The notes: generated by a model not told the origin, from the letters alone. A stretch of 64,000 bases of DNA from Mucilaginibacter sp. SJ (GCF_028993635.1 NZ_CP118631.1:4278001-4342000); one strand, 5' to 3'. Shown: positions 51,979 through 61,037, numbered from the stretch's first letter. Made by a program: numbers and translations.

Positions 51979-52584
51979 TTAATCAGCCGTAAATGTAAGA
52001 TTCAATGAAACGGCTATCTCATCGGTAACAACTGTGTTTTTTACGGCCGAAAAGAAATCCCATGCTTCCTGTTTGGGCTGCATATCGATTTTCCATTTAA
52101 GGCGGTCGATAGTTGTATTTGCCTTAGCGCTGATGATATCGTTCTTTTTAATGACAGTTGCCATAAATTCGATGGGGTTGCTGATCCCTTTTATGGTAAG
52201 GTTGCCGGTCACTTTAAAATTGGTTGATTGGCCAACGCGTGTAATTTCTTTAACAACCATGGTTGCTTCCGGGTATCGGTCTGTTGCAAAAAAGCCTTCT
52301 TTTTTCAACTCTTCATCTACCTTTTTATTCCCGGCCGCATCGGCATGATCAGTACTGCGCATGGTGTTCATATTCAGGCTAAAGGCACCGTTTTTAGGTT
52401 CGCCGGCAGCCGTATACTCCAGGCTGCCCGATTTAAAAAGCAGATAGCCGTAATGGCCACCCATGGTTTTGCGTGTATCCCATAAAACTTTACTTTTTTT
52501 AATATCTAAATGGTAGGTTTGCTGTGCAGCGGCCGGGAGCAGGGCCATGGATAGCAACAGGATAATTGCGTATTTTTTTAACAT
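51979..52584 (-). CDS. YceI family lipocalin-like protein
   Basis: A secreted 201-residue protein with a signal peptide (1-about 20, ending AAAQQ). YHLDIKKSKVLWDTRKTMGGHYGY is the YceI opener, and MNTMRSTDHADAAGNKKVDEELKKEGFFATDRYPEATM matches the family core, then FKVTGNLTIKGIS. YceI barrels bind long-chain or isoprenoid lipids. It is divergent from the winged-helix regulator with 103 bp between start codons. Confidence 0.93.
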   Translation of the reverse strand: MLKKYAIILLLSMALLPAAAQQTYHLDIKKSKVLWDTRKTMGGHYGYLLFKSGSLEYTAAGEPKNGAFSLNMNTMRSTDHADAAGNKKVDEELKKEGFFATDRYPEATMVVKEITRVGQSTNFKVTGNLTIKGISNPIEFMATVIKKNDIISAKANTTIDRLKWKIDMQPKQEAWDFFSAVKNTVVTDEIAVSLNLTFTAD

Positions 52585-52643
52585 AGCATAATTGATTTAT
52601 TTGGCAAACCTACTCAGCTTCAGCGCGTTTGTTATTGCTGATA

Positions 52644-52671
52644 TTGTAAATAAAATTGTAAACTTTGTAAA
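52644..52671 (+). promoter_or_regulatory. Three TTGTAAA direct repeats
   Basis: TTGTAAA occurs at 52644-52650, 52656-52662 and 52665-52671 in the YceI/wHTH divergent gap, with the last copy 16 bp before the ATG at 52688. OmpR-type winged helices bind direct repeats, so this is a candidate operator. It overlaps a TAAACTTTG stretch that resembles a -7 element. Confidence 0.45.
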
Positions 52672-52687
52672 TTAAATCTCCAGGAAT

Positions 52688-53584
52688 ATGGCCGGTTCCA
52701 AACTACCAATGAATAAGACAACCAAACGCTTGCTGGGGCTTGGTTCCCTGCTGCTCATGACCCTTTTATGTGTGGCTTTCAGCTTTACCGGTAAGGATGA
52801 CTTTGATATGGCCCGGCAGGAAATTCTGCTCCGGAAAATTGGACATGAGGTGCTATTATATTCGGGTGATAGTACGTCGAGGGTGATGCCGGTACAAAAG
52901 ATTTCCGAAAATGAGTACCAGTTACGATTTGAGAATGAATTTTCTTTTCAGCCCGATTCGCTTGTGAAAGCAATTAGCAGTGCGCTGGCAAAGGACAACC
53001 TGGCTAACGACTATATCGTGAATGTTCTAAATTGTGAAGGGAACAGTGTGATATTTGGCTATGCTATCTTCAAAAATAAAAAAGACAACATAATGCCCTG
53101 CTCGGGGCGGAAACAGCCTAAAAGCTGTTACGTGATCAACCTCAAATTTAAAAGCCGGGGATTGAATATACCGCAAAAAGACTATTTGATTGGCGGGATA
53201 CCCTTATTGGCATTTATCGGGCTTGTAATTTCAATGTCGGGTAAAGGCCGGAAAAATACAGTTATAAACAGCCCCGCCCCGGAGCATGGTTTTAAAATGG
53301 GTAATATTATATTTAACCCGGCCAGGCGGCAGCTGCAAAGTGCCGGAATGATAACCGAACTTACTTTAAAGGAAAGTAAACTGCTGCTCATCTTTGCCCG
53401 GTCGCCAAATGTGATTATTGAAAGGAGCAGGCTTCAAAAAGAGATTTGGGAAGACGAGGGAGTAATTGTTGGCCGGAGCCTTGACATGTTCATATCAAAA
53501 CTGCGCAAAAAACTGGAGCATGATCCGGCTATTAAACTGGTGAATATACACGGCAAGGGATATAAGCTGGAAATTAACGGGTAA
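52688..53584 (+). CDS. Membrane-anchored OmpR-type winged-helix regulator
   Basis: A 298-residue one-component regulator. The first membrane span is at about 14-34, an extracytoplasmic domain of about 140 residues follows with two cysteines near 141-151 (PCSGRKQPKSC), and a second span is at about 172-187. The C-terminal cytoplasmic domain (about 200-297) has TLKESKLLLIFARSPN, VIIERSRLQKEIWEDE and VGRSLDMFISKLRKKL, the OmpR/PhoB recognition helix pattern. DNA-binding is at the C-terminus, the reverse of ToxR/CadC. No receiver domain or kinase is present. It is divergent from yceI. Confidence 0.88.
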   Translation: MAGSKLPMNKTTKRLLGLGSLLLMTLLCVAFSFTGKDDFDMARQEILLRKIGHEVLLYSGDSTSRVMPVQKISENEYQLRFENEFSFQPDSLVKAISSALAKDNLANDYIVNVLNCEGNSVIFGYAIFKNKKDNIMPCSGRKQPKSCYVINLKFKSRGLNIPQKDYLIGGIPLLAFIGLVISMSGKGRKNTVINSPAPEHGFKMGNIIFNPARRQLQSAGMITELTLKESKLLLIFARSPNVIIERSRLQKEIWEDEGVIVGRSLDMFISKLRKKLEHDPAIKLVNIHGKGYKLEING

Positions 53585-53900
53585 ATACAAGCTTCGCTGC
53601 ATCTCTGCACAGATAATCCAACTGTCTAATACTATAACGTGGTTTTTATAAATGATTTTTAGCGACGATAAACGTTGTCAAGTTTTTCGTCAAAAAAATA
53701 GCCGATTTATCGCATCCAGGTAAATTTCGATACGATTTTGAAAGGCTCTTCCTTAATTCACTATTTTTGGATGCCGGCCAGCTTTACCTACGGATAAATA
53801 AACATCCAAAGAAAAGCCTAAAGGTGTTACATTGATAATCATTTGCTAAAAACGCCCTGCATCTTCAGCGCTTTATTAATCACCATAATTGAAAAACAAA
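53585..53900. other. AT-rich gap without a gene
   Basis: I see no coding region or clear repeat. A GATAATCATTTGC stretch precedes the hydrolase. The start of the next gene is supported by KITVKDGTEIYYKDWG at the ATG at 53901. Confidence 0.6.
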
Positions 53901-54722
53901 ATGAGTAAAATTACAGTAAAAGACGGAACCGAAATTTATTACAAGGACTGGGGAACCGGGCAACCGTTAGTTTTCCATCACGGCTGGCCTCTATCTGCCG
54001 ATGACTGGGATGCCCAGATGTTCTTTTTTCTTGAACAAGGTTATAGGGTGATAGCCCATGACCGCCGCGGCCATGGACGTTCAAGCCAAACCGCCACAGG
54101 TAATGAAATGGATACCTATGCAGCTGACGTTGCCGAGCTTGTTGAGGCGCTTGACCTGAAGGGTGCAATCCACATCGGTCACTCTACGGGTGGTGGAGAG
54201 GTTATCCACTATGCTGCAAAATATGGAAAAGGACGTATCGCCAAAGCTGTGCTGATCAGCGCGGTTCCTCCGGTTATGGTTCAAAGCGAGAGCAATCCGG
54301 ATGGTGTTCCGATTGCAGTATTTGACGGGATCCGCGAAAGCACGGCAACACAAAGGAACCAATTTTACCAGGATCTGACTATTCCGTTTTACGGCTACAA
54401 TCGTGAAGGCGCTAAAGTTTCACAAGGCATCAGGGACAACTGGTGGCGCCAGGGTATGATGGGCGGTATAAAAGCACATTACGATTGTGTTAAAGCTTTT
54501 TCGGAAACAGATTTTACAGAGGACCTTAAAAGTGTAGATATTCCCGTACTTGTTTTACACGGGGAAGATGACCAGATAGTTCCGTTTGCAAACTCGGCGC
54601 TAAAATCTATAAAGCACCTGAAAAATGGTAAATTGATCTCTTATCCGGGTTTCCCGCATGGTATGCCTACTACCGAGGCTGCAACCATCAACAAAGATCT
54701 TTTAGCTTTTATTAAAGAATAA
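53901..54722 (+). CDS. Alpha/beta hydrolase, non-heme chloroperoxidase type
   Basis: A 273-residue enzyme with triad S95 (GHSTGGGE), D224 (LHGEDDQIVPF) and H253 (GFPHGMPT), and the oxyanion motif FHHGWPLSADDWD. This matches the cofactor-free haloperoxidase/esterase group. Natural substrates are probably esters or lactones, and perhydrolase activity is a family property. The ATG at 53901 is used rather than a TTG four codons earlier. A terminator follows. It is monocistronic. Confidence 0.93.
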   Translation: MSKITVKDGTEIYYKDWGTGQPLVFHHGWPLSADDWDAQMFFFLEQGYRVIAHDRRGHGRSSQTATGNEMDTYAADVAELVEALDLKGAIHIGHSTGGGEVIHYAAKYGKGRIAKAVLISAVPPVMVQSESNPDGVPIAVFDGIRESTATQRNQFYQDLTIPFYGYNREGAKVSQGIRDNWWRQGMMGGIKAHYDCVKAFSETDFTEDLKSVDIPVLVLHGEDDQIVPFANSALKSIKHLKNGKLISYPGFPHGMPTTEAATINKDLLAFIKE

Positions 54723-54755
54723 TATAGATAGTTATTTTATCAAATAACTATTACT

Positions 54756-54786
54756 AACTCGACTGCCCGGAAAAGGCAGTCGAGTT
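54756..54786 (+). terminator. Terminator after the hydrolase
   Basis: AACTCGACTGCC (54756-54767) pairs perfectly with GGCAGTCGAGTT (54775-54786), followed by TATCTAATGTTTTTT. Confidence 0.8.
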
Positions 54787-54842
54787 TATCTAATGTTTTT
54801 TAGTAAATTATATTAAAGAATAGTTTAAACACCATATGCAAG

Positions 54843-55679
54843 TTATTCCACCGGTTCCATTTTTAATTTATCCTGTGTTTTAACTTTAACTATCTCAAGT
54901 ATCGTTGTATCCTCTACAGCGTTTGTGTCATCATTATGCTCGTGAAAATCAGCCATTTTTCTGACCCTGATCATATCACCGGCCCCCCGGCTAATTTTTT
55001 CCAGATATTCTTCTTCCGACCGGCAGTAATAATGATTTATTTGAATCTTATCTACACTCACATCTGAAAACGCACCTACCACCGGCTCAAAGTTTTCATT
55101 TACCGCAAACTTTTCGTCCTTGTAAAAAAAATAATGGGGGTTATCACATTTGTCGGCAAACTTTGGCTGAATGATACATTTAGTATGCCGGTTTTTTGGG
55201 AAATTTGTTTCCGATCGTAATACAAAGCTCTCCAATTGTGGTTTATTAGTTCGTTTTTTATGGCCGCTTGAACCAAATATAAGCCAGTTAACATTTAGGC
55301 CGCCATATTCTTTATAATCTTCAAGAAACCCGGACAGATTGTATGGATATGTTTTGGGAACAATAAATTCATCCATATCAACAAATGCCATCCATTGGGT
55401 GGATTCACCAAACCTTTTAACACAGTCGGTATAAGCATTCATCTGTTGCCCCTGCCCTTTTATTTTTCTAACAGTTACATAGGAGCTTAACTTCAGTTTC
55501 TTCAACGTCTCTTTAACGGAAATTTTACTCTCGTTATCGTAGAGATAAAAATGTTCTACTCCAATTAATAAGTAATAATTTATCCATTCTTCAAGGTAAG
55601 CATTTTCGTCTTTTATGATGGCGCAAATAGTGAGCTTGTAGTTCTGCTTTGATTTTGTAAAATATTTTAGGGCATGCAT
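54843..55679 (-). CDS. Glycosyltransferase family 92-like protein
   Basis: A 278-residue GT-A fold enzyme of the GT92/DUF23 type. It starts KLTICAIIKDENAYLEEWINYY, has D101-M-D103 in FVDMDEFIVP as the metal-binding DxD, and a long central GGLNVNWLIFGSSGHKKR and CIIQPKFADK. These features are typical of small bacterial GT92 proteins adding galactose-like sugars to lipids or glycans; the acceptor is unknown. Base use is AT-richer than neighbours, with a 781-bp AT-rich gap upstream. Possible transfer. Confidence 0.85.
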   Translation of the reverse strand: MHALKYFTKSKQNYKLTICAIIKDENAYLEEWINYYLLIGVEHFYLYDNESKISVKETLKKLKLSSYVTVRKIKGQGQQMNAYTDCVKRFGESTQWMAFVDMDEFIVPKTYPYNLSGFLEDYKEYGGLNVNWLIFGSSGHKKRTNKPQLESFVLRSETNFPKNRHTKCIIQPKFADKCDNPHYFFYKDEKFAVNENFEPVVGAFSDVSVDKIQINHYYCRSEEEYLEKISRGAGDMIRVRKMADFHEHNDDTNAVEDTTILEIVKVKTQDKLKMEPVE

Positions 55680-56460
55680 AGATATACAGATTAGTTTGTG
55701 AATAAGGTTTAATTACCGGTTAACTTGTTGTGCAAGGGCTTATCAGGTATTTATTGTATCGCCGGGCAAATCTTTTTGCAAAATTCATTTTTGACAAGTC
55801 TTTACCTTAGTTCGCAAACGAAGACAAATCGTCATAATTGGCAAACATGATTTGGAATAGCAGAAACCAATACTTTTTACCTTGTTTAATAACGCGTGAT
55901 ATAGTTTTTCAATATAATTTTTGTCGGCACACATCAGGCTATGATATCCCTCCATATTACCGGATAATAAAATATTAGTATTTATTAATTACGATAAAAT
56001 TTTCGTTAACGCTACATGCTTTTTGAGGTAATTCACCCTTTATGTCAATTTTCCCGTTGCCTTTAAAATTTGGGCGGTAATGTCATTATTGATGATCTGA
56101 TATTAATTGTTTCCCGGCGACTATTTAAACTGCAAAACCTTGTTTTTGAAGCAAGAAACTATAATACTGATTAAAGAAAATGAAAGCTGTTTGTAACACA
56201 ATTATGTTATTGGGTATAAATTCCAAAGATATAAAAACATATATACAATTGTAAAGGCTTCTTCCCCGTCCTTCTGTGATAATACAAAAAATCTGGTTAT
56301 CTGCCGGTTATGCCTGTTTTAGTGCGGCCGCAAAAAGGCATCAATATTGCTTGAAGTTTTCTTCAGAAATATATCGTATAAGTTAACTCCGATGGGTTAA
56401 ATATGTTAAAAAGTGAATGCATTGTAATTATTCGTTAAAAGTTTACGTTAATACAAAGTA
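55680..56460. other. AT-rich 781-bp gap between divergent glycosyltransferase genes
   Basis: No coding region, hairpin repeat of the families seen elsewhere, or tRNA is visible. The AT content is visibly higher than in flanking genes. It probably contains both promoters. Confidence 0.6.
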
Positions 56461-57483
56461 ATGAACAAAAGTTTACTACCTATGACAGACACCCCTCTTG
56501 TTTCTATTGTACTGTGCACATACAACGGAGAGAAGTACCTGCGTCAGCAATTGGACACGTTGATTACACAAACTTATGAAAACGTTGAAATTATAGCAGT
56601 TGATGACTGCTCTTCAGACAGCACATATCGTATTCTGCAGCAATATGCAGCCTTGCATCCCCGGATTCATGTTTATAAAAATGACCATAACATTGGATTC
56701 GCTAAAAACTTTGAAATAGCTTTTGGCTATTCAAAAGGCGAACTCATTGCTTTTTGTGATCAGGATGATTTATGGCACCCTGAAAAGATCGAATTACAGG
56801 TAAATGCAATAGGTGATAACCAGCTTATTTATCATGATTCGGAGTTTATTGATGAACATGGCAAACGTTTTTGTTATTATAACTCGGAAGTTGTTAATGA
56901 AAGCGGGAGTAATTACAACTACAAAATGTCGGATGTTTATAATTTTTATAAAGGCAACGATCCGGAAGTTTTCCTGCTGCAAAATTGTGTTTCCGGCCAT
57001 GCAATTATGGCGCGACGTGATTTGCTGAAGCACGCCCTGCCTTTTAATAAAGAGTTTTATCACGATTGGTGGCTCAGTTACGTTGCTGTAAATATTGGTA
57101 CTATAGATTTTATACCAAAGTGCCTGGTTAAGTATCGTCGCCATGCAGAAAGTAGCACCGTAAAGGATAGAAAGGCGGAAACTAAAGGTCAAAAGCTAAA
57201 ACAGGATATCAAATGGATAGCTTATTGTTTAAAATTTAAGTCAAACAAGAACCCTAAATTTGTAAAAAGGCTGCATGATCTTTATAGCGGCTATACCAGC
57301 CATTTTTTGTCGCTGCGTTTATGGTGGCTTCTTAAACAAAATGCCCATAAACTATATTACTTAAGCAAGCGCAGTGAAATATCACAACAACGCGACGTAA
57401 ACCGGTTTATCTGGGGTGTGAGGTCTCGCGATTTTTGGTATACGCATATCAAAAAGAAGCCGGAAAAAGTATTCAACATTTGA
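56461..57483 (+). CDS. Family 2 glycosyltransferase
   Basis: A 340-residue processive-type or rhamnosyltransferase-like GT2 enzyme. It begins VSIVLCTYNGEKYLRQQLDTL, with a D48-D49 nucleotide-binding pair (AVDDCSSDS) and D100-Q-D102-D103 (CDQDDLWHPEK) as the metal site. HAIMARRDLLKHALPF and YHDWWLSYVAVN follow. The C-terminus is basic without obvious membrane spans. It probably acts in cell-surface polysaccharide synthesis. It is divergent from the GT92 gene. Confidence 0.9.
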   Translation: MNKSLLPMTDTPLVSIVLCTYNGEKYLRQQLDTLITQTYENVEIIAVDDCSSDSTYRILQQYAALHPRIHVYKNDHNIGFAKNFEIAFGYSKGELIAFCDQDDLWHPEKIELQVNAIGDNQLIYHDSEFIDEHGKRFCYYNSEVVNESGSNYNYKMSDVYNFYKGNDPEVFLLQNCVSGHAIMARRDLLKHALPFNKEFYHDWWLSYVAVNIGTIDFIPKCLVKYRRHAESSTVKDRKAETKGQKLKQDIKWIAYCLKFKSNKNPKFVKRLHDLYSGYTSHFLSLRLWWLLKQNAHKLYYLSKRSEISQQRDVNRFIWGVRSRDFWYTHIKKKPEKVFNI

Positions 57484-57536
57484 GTTTCATGCTTTGGTGG
57501 TAGCCCGCTTGGTATTGAAATGTTTATTATTTTTGG

Positions 57537-58115
57537 ATGATGCATCCGGAATTTGAATCATATCTGAGAAGGAGCGACCTGTCTGAAGAGGCGGTCCGCC
57601 GGGTCAGTGACCTGGCGGTGGAAAGAAAGTTGCGCCGTAACGAGCTCCTTTTTAGCGCAGGCGAAATTTGCCGGCACAAGGTATTTGTTGTGAGCGGGTT
57701 ACTGCACACGTTTAATATTTCGGCTGGGGGCAATCAGCATATCCTGCAATTTGCACCGGAAAACAGCTGGACGCTTGATGTTGAAAGTTATGACCGGCAG
57801 GTGCCCTCACAAGTGAGCATAGGAGCAGTAGAACCCAGCACGATACTCTGCTGGCAAAAAAAAGATTTCGATATGTTACTGGCAGAGGTGCCGCAACTGA
57901 AAAAATTCGCCGAAGGCCTTATTGCCCGTAATATCCATTACAGCCGAAAGCGGATCCTGATTTCATTAAGCGCAACGCCCGAAGAAAAATATGAGGATTT
58001 TGTGCATACTTTCCCCGACTATCTGGCTCGTTTGCCCCTGCGCATGATTGCCGCTTATCTTGGCATCTCCATAAAAACCCTTACCCGCATCCGCCATGCG
58101 CAACTTCAGCGCTAA
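57537..58115 (+). CDS. Crp/Fnr family transcriptional regulator
   Basis: A 192-residue regulator with a cyclic-nucleotide-binding-like barrel (about 20-115; RKLRRNELLFSAGEICRHKVFVVSGLLHTFN) and a short C-terminal helix-turn-helix (LPLRMIAAYLGISIKTLTRIR). The barrel lacks the Arg-Ala phosphate cassette of CRP (no RAA), so it probably does not bind cAMP. Start: ATG at 57537 or 57540, with a TATTTTTG box at 57528-57535. It is followed by an SDR gene with a palindrome between, which fits an adjacent target. Confidence 0.88.
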   Translation: MMHPEFESYLRRSDLSEEAVRRVSDLAVERKLRRNELLFSAGEICRHKVFVVSGLLHTFNISAGGNQHILQFAPENSWTLDVESYDRQVPSQVSIGAVEPSTILCWQKKDFDMLLAEVPQLKKFAEGLIARNIHYSRKRILISLSATPEEKYEDFVHTFPDYLARLPLRMIAAYLGISIKTLTRIRHAQLQR

Positions 58116-58123
58116 TTGAAATT

Positions 58124-58139
58124 ATGGTCAGCTGACCAT
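58124..58139. promoter_or_regulatory. 16-bp perfect palindrome, candidate Crp/Fnr operator
   Basis: ATGGTCAGCTGACCAT lies 9 bp after the stop of the Crp/Fnr-like gene and 51 bp before the SDR ATG. Size and symmetry fit a dimeric Crp/Fnr site. A near -7 box (GAATTTTG) follows at about 58161-58168. Confidence 0.5.
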
Positions 58140-58190
58140 CTTTAGCATGATTTTATTGGAGAATTTTGTATCAAATAAAATCATTGACTT

Positions 58191-59087
58191 ATGCGTGTAT
58201 TTGTAACCGGAGCCTCAGGGTTTGTAGGCTCAGCAATAGTAAAAGAACTTTTAGGGGCGGGCCATAGGGTACTTGGTCTTGTCCGTTCAGATAAAGGCGC
58301 TGAACAATTAGCATCAACTGGTGCTGAAGTATACTCTGGCGACATCAACGACCTGAAACTTATTCAACAAGGCGCTGCCGCTTGCGATGCTGTAATCCAT
58401 ACGGCCTTTAATCATGATTTTTCACAGTTTAAGGCCAATTGTGAGGCCGACCGAAAGGTGATCGAAGCCCTGGGCAATGCATTGGCCGGAACAAACAAAC
58501 CTTTAGTTATTACCTCCGGAGTAGGGCTTTTGAATTATGGCCGGCTGGTTACCGAAGATGATGAACCGCCTGCAGCATCAGATGTTATTCCGCGCGTAGC
58601 TTCAGAAGAGGCCGCTGCGGCTGCGGCCGCAAAAGGTGTAAAAGCTTATACGGTGCGCCTGCCGCCGAGTGTGCATGGTGAGGGCGACCATGGTTTTGTA
58701 CCGATGATCATTAACATGGCCCGGGAAAAAGGAGAATCGGCCTATATAGCTGAAGGGAGCAATCGCTGGCCTGCCGTTCACCGTTCAGATGCCGCGGTTC
58801 TATATCGCCTGATCATAGAAAAGCAACCTGAGCTTCGTGTGTTTCACGCGGTAGCCGAAGAAGGTATCGCCTTTCGCGAAATTGCCGAAGCAATTGGTCA
58901 GGGTTTGCATTTGCCTGTACTGAGCAAAACAGGTGATGAAGCGGCGGCACATTTTGGCTGGTTTTTGCATTTTGCGTCATTGGGTTGCCCTTCATCCAGC
59001 GAAAAAACACGTGCGGCCTTAAATTGGCAGCCTAAAGCTACCGGGTTAATTGAAGATATGGGAGCCGCTGGTTATTTCCGGCAATAA
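58191..59087 (+). CDS. NAD(P)-binding SDR-type oxidoreductase/epimerase
   Basis: A 298-residue protein of the atypical/extended SDR group. The Rossmann motif is VTGASGFVGSAIVKELL and NAD-binding GDINDLK with VIHTAFNHD follows. The typical YxxxK is not clear, with only NYGRLVTEDDEP in that area, so catalysis may be weak or atypical. A run of alanines (about residues 143-149) is read from GCC/GCG/GCT repeats. A C-terminal QPKATGLIEDMGAAGYF closes it. It may be regulated by the Crp/Fnr neighbour. Confidence 0.85.
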   Translation: MRVFVTGASGFVGSAIVKELLGAGHRVLGLVRSDKGAEQLASTGAEVYSGDINDLKLIQQGAAACDAVIHTAFNHDFSQFKANCEADRKVIEALGNALAGTNKPLVITSGVGLLNYGRLVTEDDEPPAASDVIPRVASEEAAAAAAAKGVKAYTVRLPPSVHGEGDHGFVPMIINMAREKGESAYIAEGSNRWPAVHRSDAAVLYRLIIEKQPELRVFHAVAEEGIAFREIAEAIGQGLHLPVLSKTGDEAAAHFGWFLHFASLGCPSSSEKTRAALNWQPKATGLIEDMGAAGYFRQ

Positions 59088-59112
59088 CATTGACCAAAAC
59101 TTTTAGTTTACT

Positions 59113-59160
59113 CAAAGAACAGAAGCCGTCGTATATTTTTGCGATGGCTTTTGTTCTTTG
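59113..59160 (+). terminator. Hairpin after the SDR gene
   Basis: CAAAGAACAGAAGCCGTCG pairs with CGATGGCTTTTGTTCTTTG (two wobble positions), loop TATATTTTTG. It lies between convergent genes. Confidence 0.6.
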
Positions 59161-59196
59161 GTCATTGGGGGGGGATGAGTATTAAAAAAACCAAGC

Positions 59197-59898
59197 CTAA
59201 GTAACCAAACCACGGATAACTTCATAATAAGCATCACTCACCGGCAATTCAATACCTGTTAATTGCACTTTACGATTCTGTAAGGATCTTATTTTACCTA
59301 CCGAAACAATATAACTGCGGTGAATGCGCTGAAATTTTGCAGAAGGCAGCTTTTTCAATACCTCTTTTAATGGCATCAGCGTAAGTACAGGCTTGCCGTT
59401 GGTTAAATGAATCCGGATATAATTTTCCATGCTTTCAATATACCCGATGGTGTTCAAATCAATTTTTATAACCCGGTATTCCGATTGCACATACAGGTTT
59501 TCGTCTGTATCTTTCGGTTTTTCGTTTGCCCGGTTCTTATATTGATAAAACAAAAGCGCTTTTTCCACCGCCCTGGTAAAACGTTCAAATTCTATTGGTT
59601 TTTCAACAAAATCTATTGCCTCTAACTCAAATCCTTCATAGGCATAGTTCCGGTAGGAAGTAGTAAAAATGATCATGGGTTTTACCGTCAGCGACCTTGC
59701 CAGGTCAATGCCGGTGATATCAGGCATATTGATATCCAAAAAAACCAGGTCGACCGCTGTGCTTTTCAAGAATTCGGCCGCTGAAATCGCGTCTTCAAAT
59801 GTTCTGATGAGTTGCAGGGTTGCAAACCGCGATACATATTCACCAATAAGCCTTAACGCTAAAGGCTCATCATCAATGGCTATACATTTTAATATCAT
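59197..59898 (-). CDS. LytTR-family response regulator
   Basis: A 233-residue response regulator. The N-terminal receiver domain has D9-D10-E11 and phosphoacceptor D55 (VFLDINMPDITG), then a linker and a C-terminal LytTR DNA-binding domain at about 130-230 (NLYVQSEYRVIKIDLNTIGYI, FQRIHRSYIVSVGKIRSLQ). LytTR proteins bind paired 9-bp direct repeats; AlgR's known site is CCGTTCGTC. Two CCGTTCATC copies sit upstream of the TonB receptor. The 2-bp gap to the kinase gene shows an operon. Confidence 0.95.
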   Translation of the reverse strand: MILKCIAIDDEPLALRLIGEYVSRFATLQLIRTFEDAISAAEFLKSTAVDLVFLDINMPDITGIDLARSLTVKPMIIFTTSYRNYAYEGFELEAIDFVEKPIEFERFTRAVEKALLFYQYKNRANEKPKDTDENLYVQSEYRVIKIDLNTIGYIESMENYIRIHLTNGKPVLTLMPLKEVLKKLPSAKFQRIHRSYIVSVGKIRSLQNRKVQLTGIELPVSDAYYEVIRGLVT

Positions 59899-59900
59899 GC

Positions 59901-61037
59901 TTAAGTTTGTAAGGTTAACTGAACAATATACTCCTGGTTATCACTGCTGATATTTAATATATGCTTGCCGTTATACAAATGCTCTAAACGGTGGCGCGTG
60001 TTTTTGATCCCTATGCCGGTGCCGGTTTGTTCGCTGTTATTTGAACTGAAAATCCAATTCTTACAATAAAAAAACAGGGTTGTTTCGCGGATAGCCAGTT
60101 TGATTGTGATCGTTGATCTTTCATGTTTGCTAACACCGTATTTGAAAATATTTTCAATAAAGGTCATTAACAACAGGGGGGCTATTTGCTTTCCGTCAAT
60201 ATCGCCATCTACCTCAAAATCAACAATGGTAAGGCTGCCTGTGCGTAAACGCTGCAATTCAATATAACTGGTAATACAATCAATTTCGCGCTGCAGCGGG
60301 GCAAAGTTTTCGGTTATATCTTCCGTAACATAGCGCATAATTTTTGAAAGCCTCATTACGCTGTCGGCCGCATGATCATCCTTCGTTAAAACAAGCGTAT
60401 AAATATTGTTCATCGTATTGAATAGAAAATGGGGGTTGATCTGCGCTTTCAAAAAGGAGAGCTCGGCAGTTGCTTTATCTGCTTCAGCCCGGGCAGCCCT
60501 TTGCTCGGTAAGCAGCCATTTCCGGATGACCTTAGTAGCTCCGCTAAAGGCAAGAAGTGTAAAAAATATAAAGAAACTGGTAATATCCAGCGGCTGTTTA
60601 AATGGCGACCTGCTTAAAGGCCTGTCCTGATAGGATGGCAAACCGGAGCCTTGCCCCGGTGCTTTGCCCGGCTGACTTTCACTGCCGGGCTGAATGAAGG
60701 ATGTATATCTTGCCGGCTGGCCGCCGGTACTCTCTTTTTCATGGATATGAAGCAACCGGTCAAATGGGCGGATACAAAATACCCCAAACAATAAAATAAA
60801 TGCAACAAGGCTATAGGAAACGTATTTTTTATTGAGCAGCAGCCACTGAACAAAAAAAGTGTTGCTGTAAAAAACGATCATAAAAGTAAGTCCGAACAAC
60901 CAGTAGTCGGTGTTGTGCAAAAGGATCATGATATCGCCAAACCCGCTGCCGCTATGCAAAAAGATCAGCGGGATGGCCATAAGCGTTATCCAGCCGGTTA
61001 AATGCAGGGTGATCGAGATCGTTTTAATTCGAGACAT
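59901..61037 (-). CDS. LytS-type sensor histidine kinase
   Basis: A 378-residue kinase from the ATG at 61035-61037 (a non-ATG start five codons earlier is less likely). N-terminal membrane spans (about four between 12 and 175), an extracytoplasmic Ser/Gly/Pro-rich loop of about 35 residues, then the His_kinase domain with H in INPHFLFNTMNNIY and the ATPase motif GTGIGIKNTRHRLEHLY. LytS/YehU class. It is immediately upstream of and co-transcribed with the LytTR regulator. The gap to the TonB receptor gene (61038-61319) holds the putative LytTR sites. Confidence 0.93.
   Translation of the reverse strand: MSRIKTISITLHLTGWITLMAIPLIFLHSGSGFGDIMILLHNTDYWLFGLTFMIVFYSNTFFVQWLLLNKKYVSYSLVAFILLFGVFCIRPFDRLLHIHEKESTGGQPARYTSFIQPGSESQPGKAPGQGSGLPSYQDRPLSRSPFKQPLDITSFFIFFTLLAFSGATKVIRKWLLTEQRAARAEADKATAELSFLKAQINPHFLFNTMNNIYTLVLTKDDHAADSVMRLSKIMRYVTEDITENFAPLQREIDCITSYIELQRLRTGSLTIVDFEVDGDIDGKQIAPLLLMTFIENIFKYGVSKHERSTITIKLAIRETTLFFYCKNWIFSSNNSEQTGTGIGIKNTRHRLEHLYNGKHILNISSDNQEYIVQLTLQT

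Noticed and set aside
55680..56460. Search for tRNA or riboswitch in AT-rich gaps
   Set aside because: No T-loop or cloverleaf sequence was seen here, nor in other gaps.
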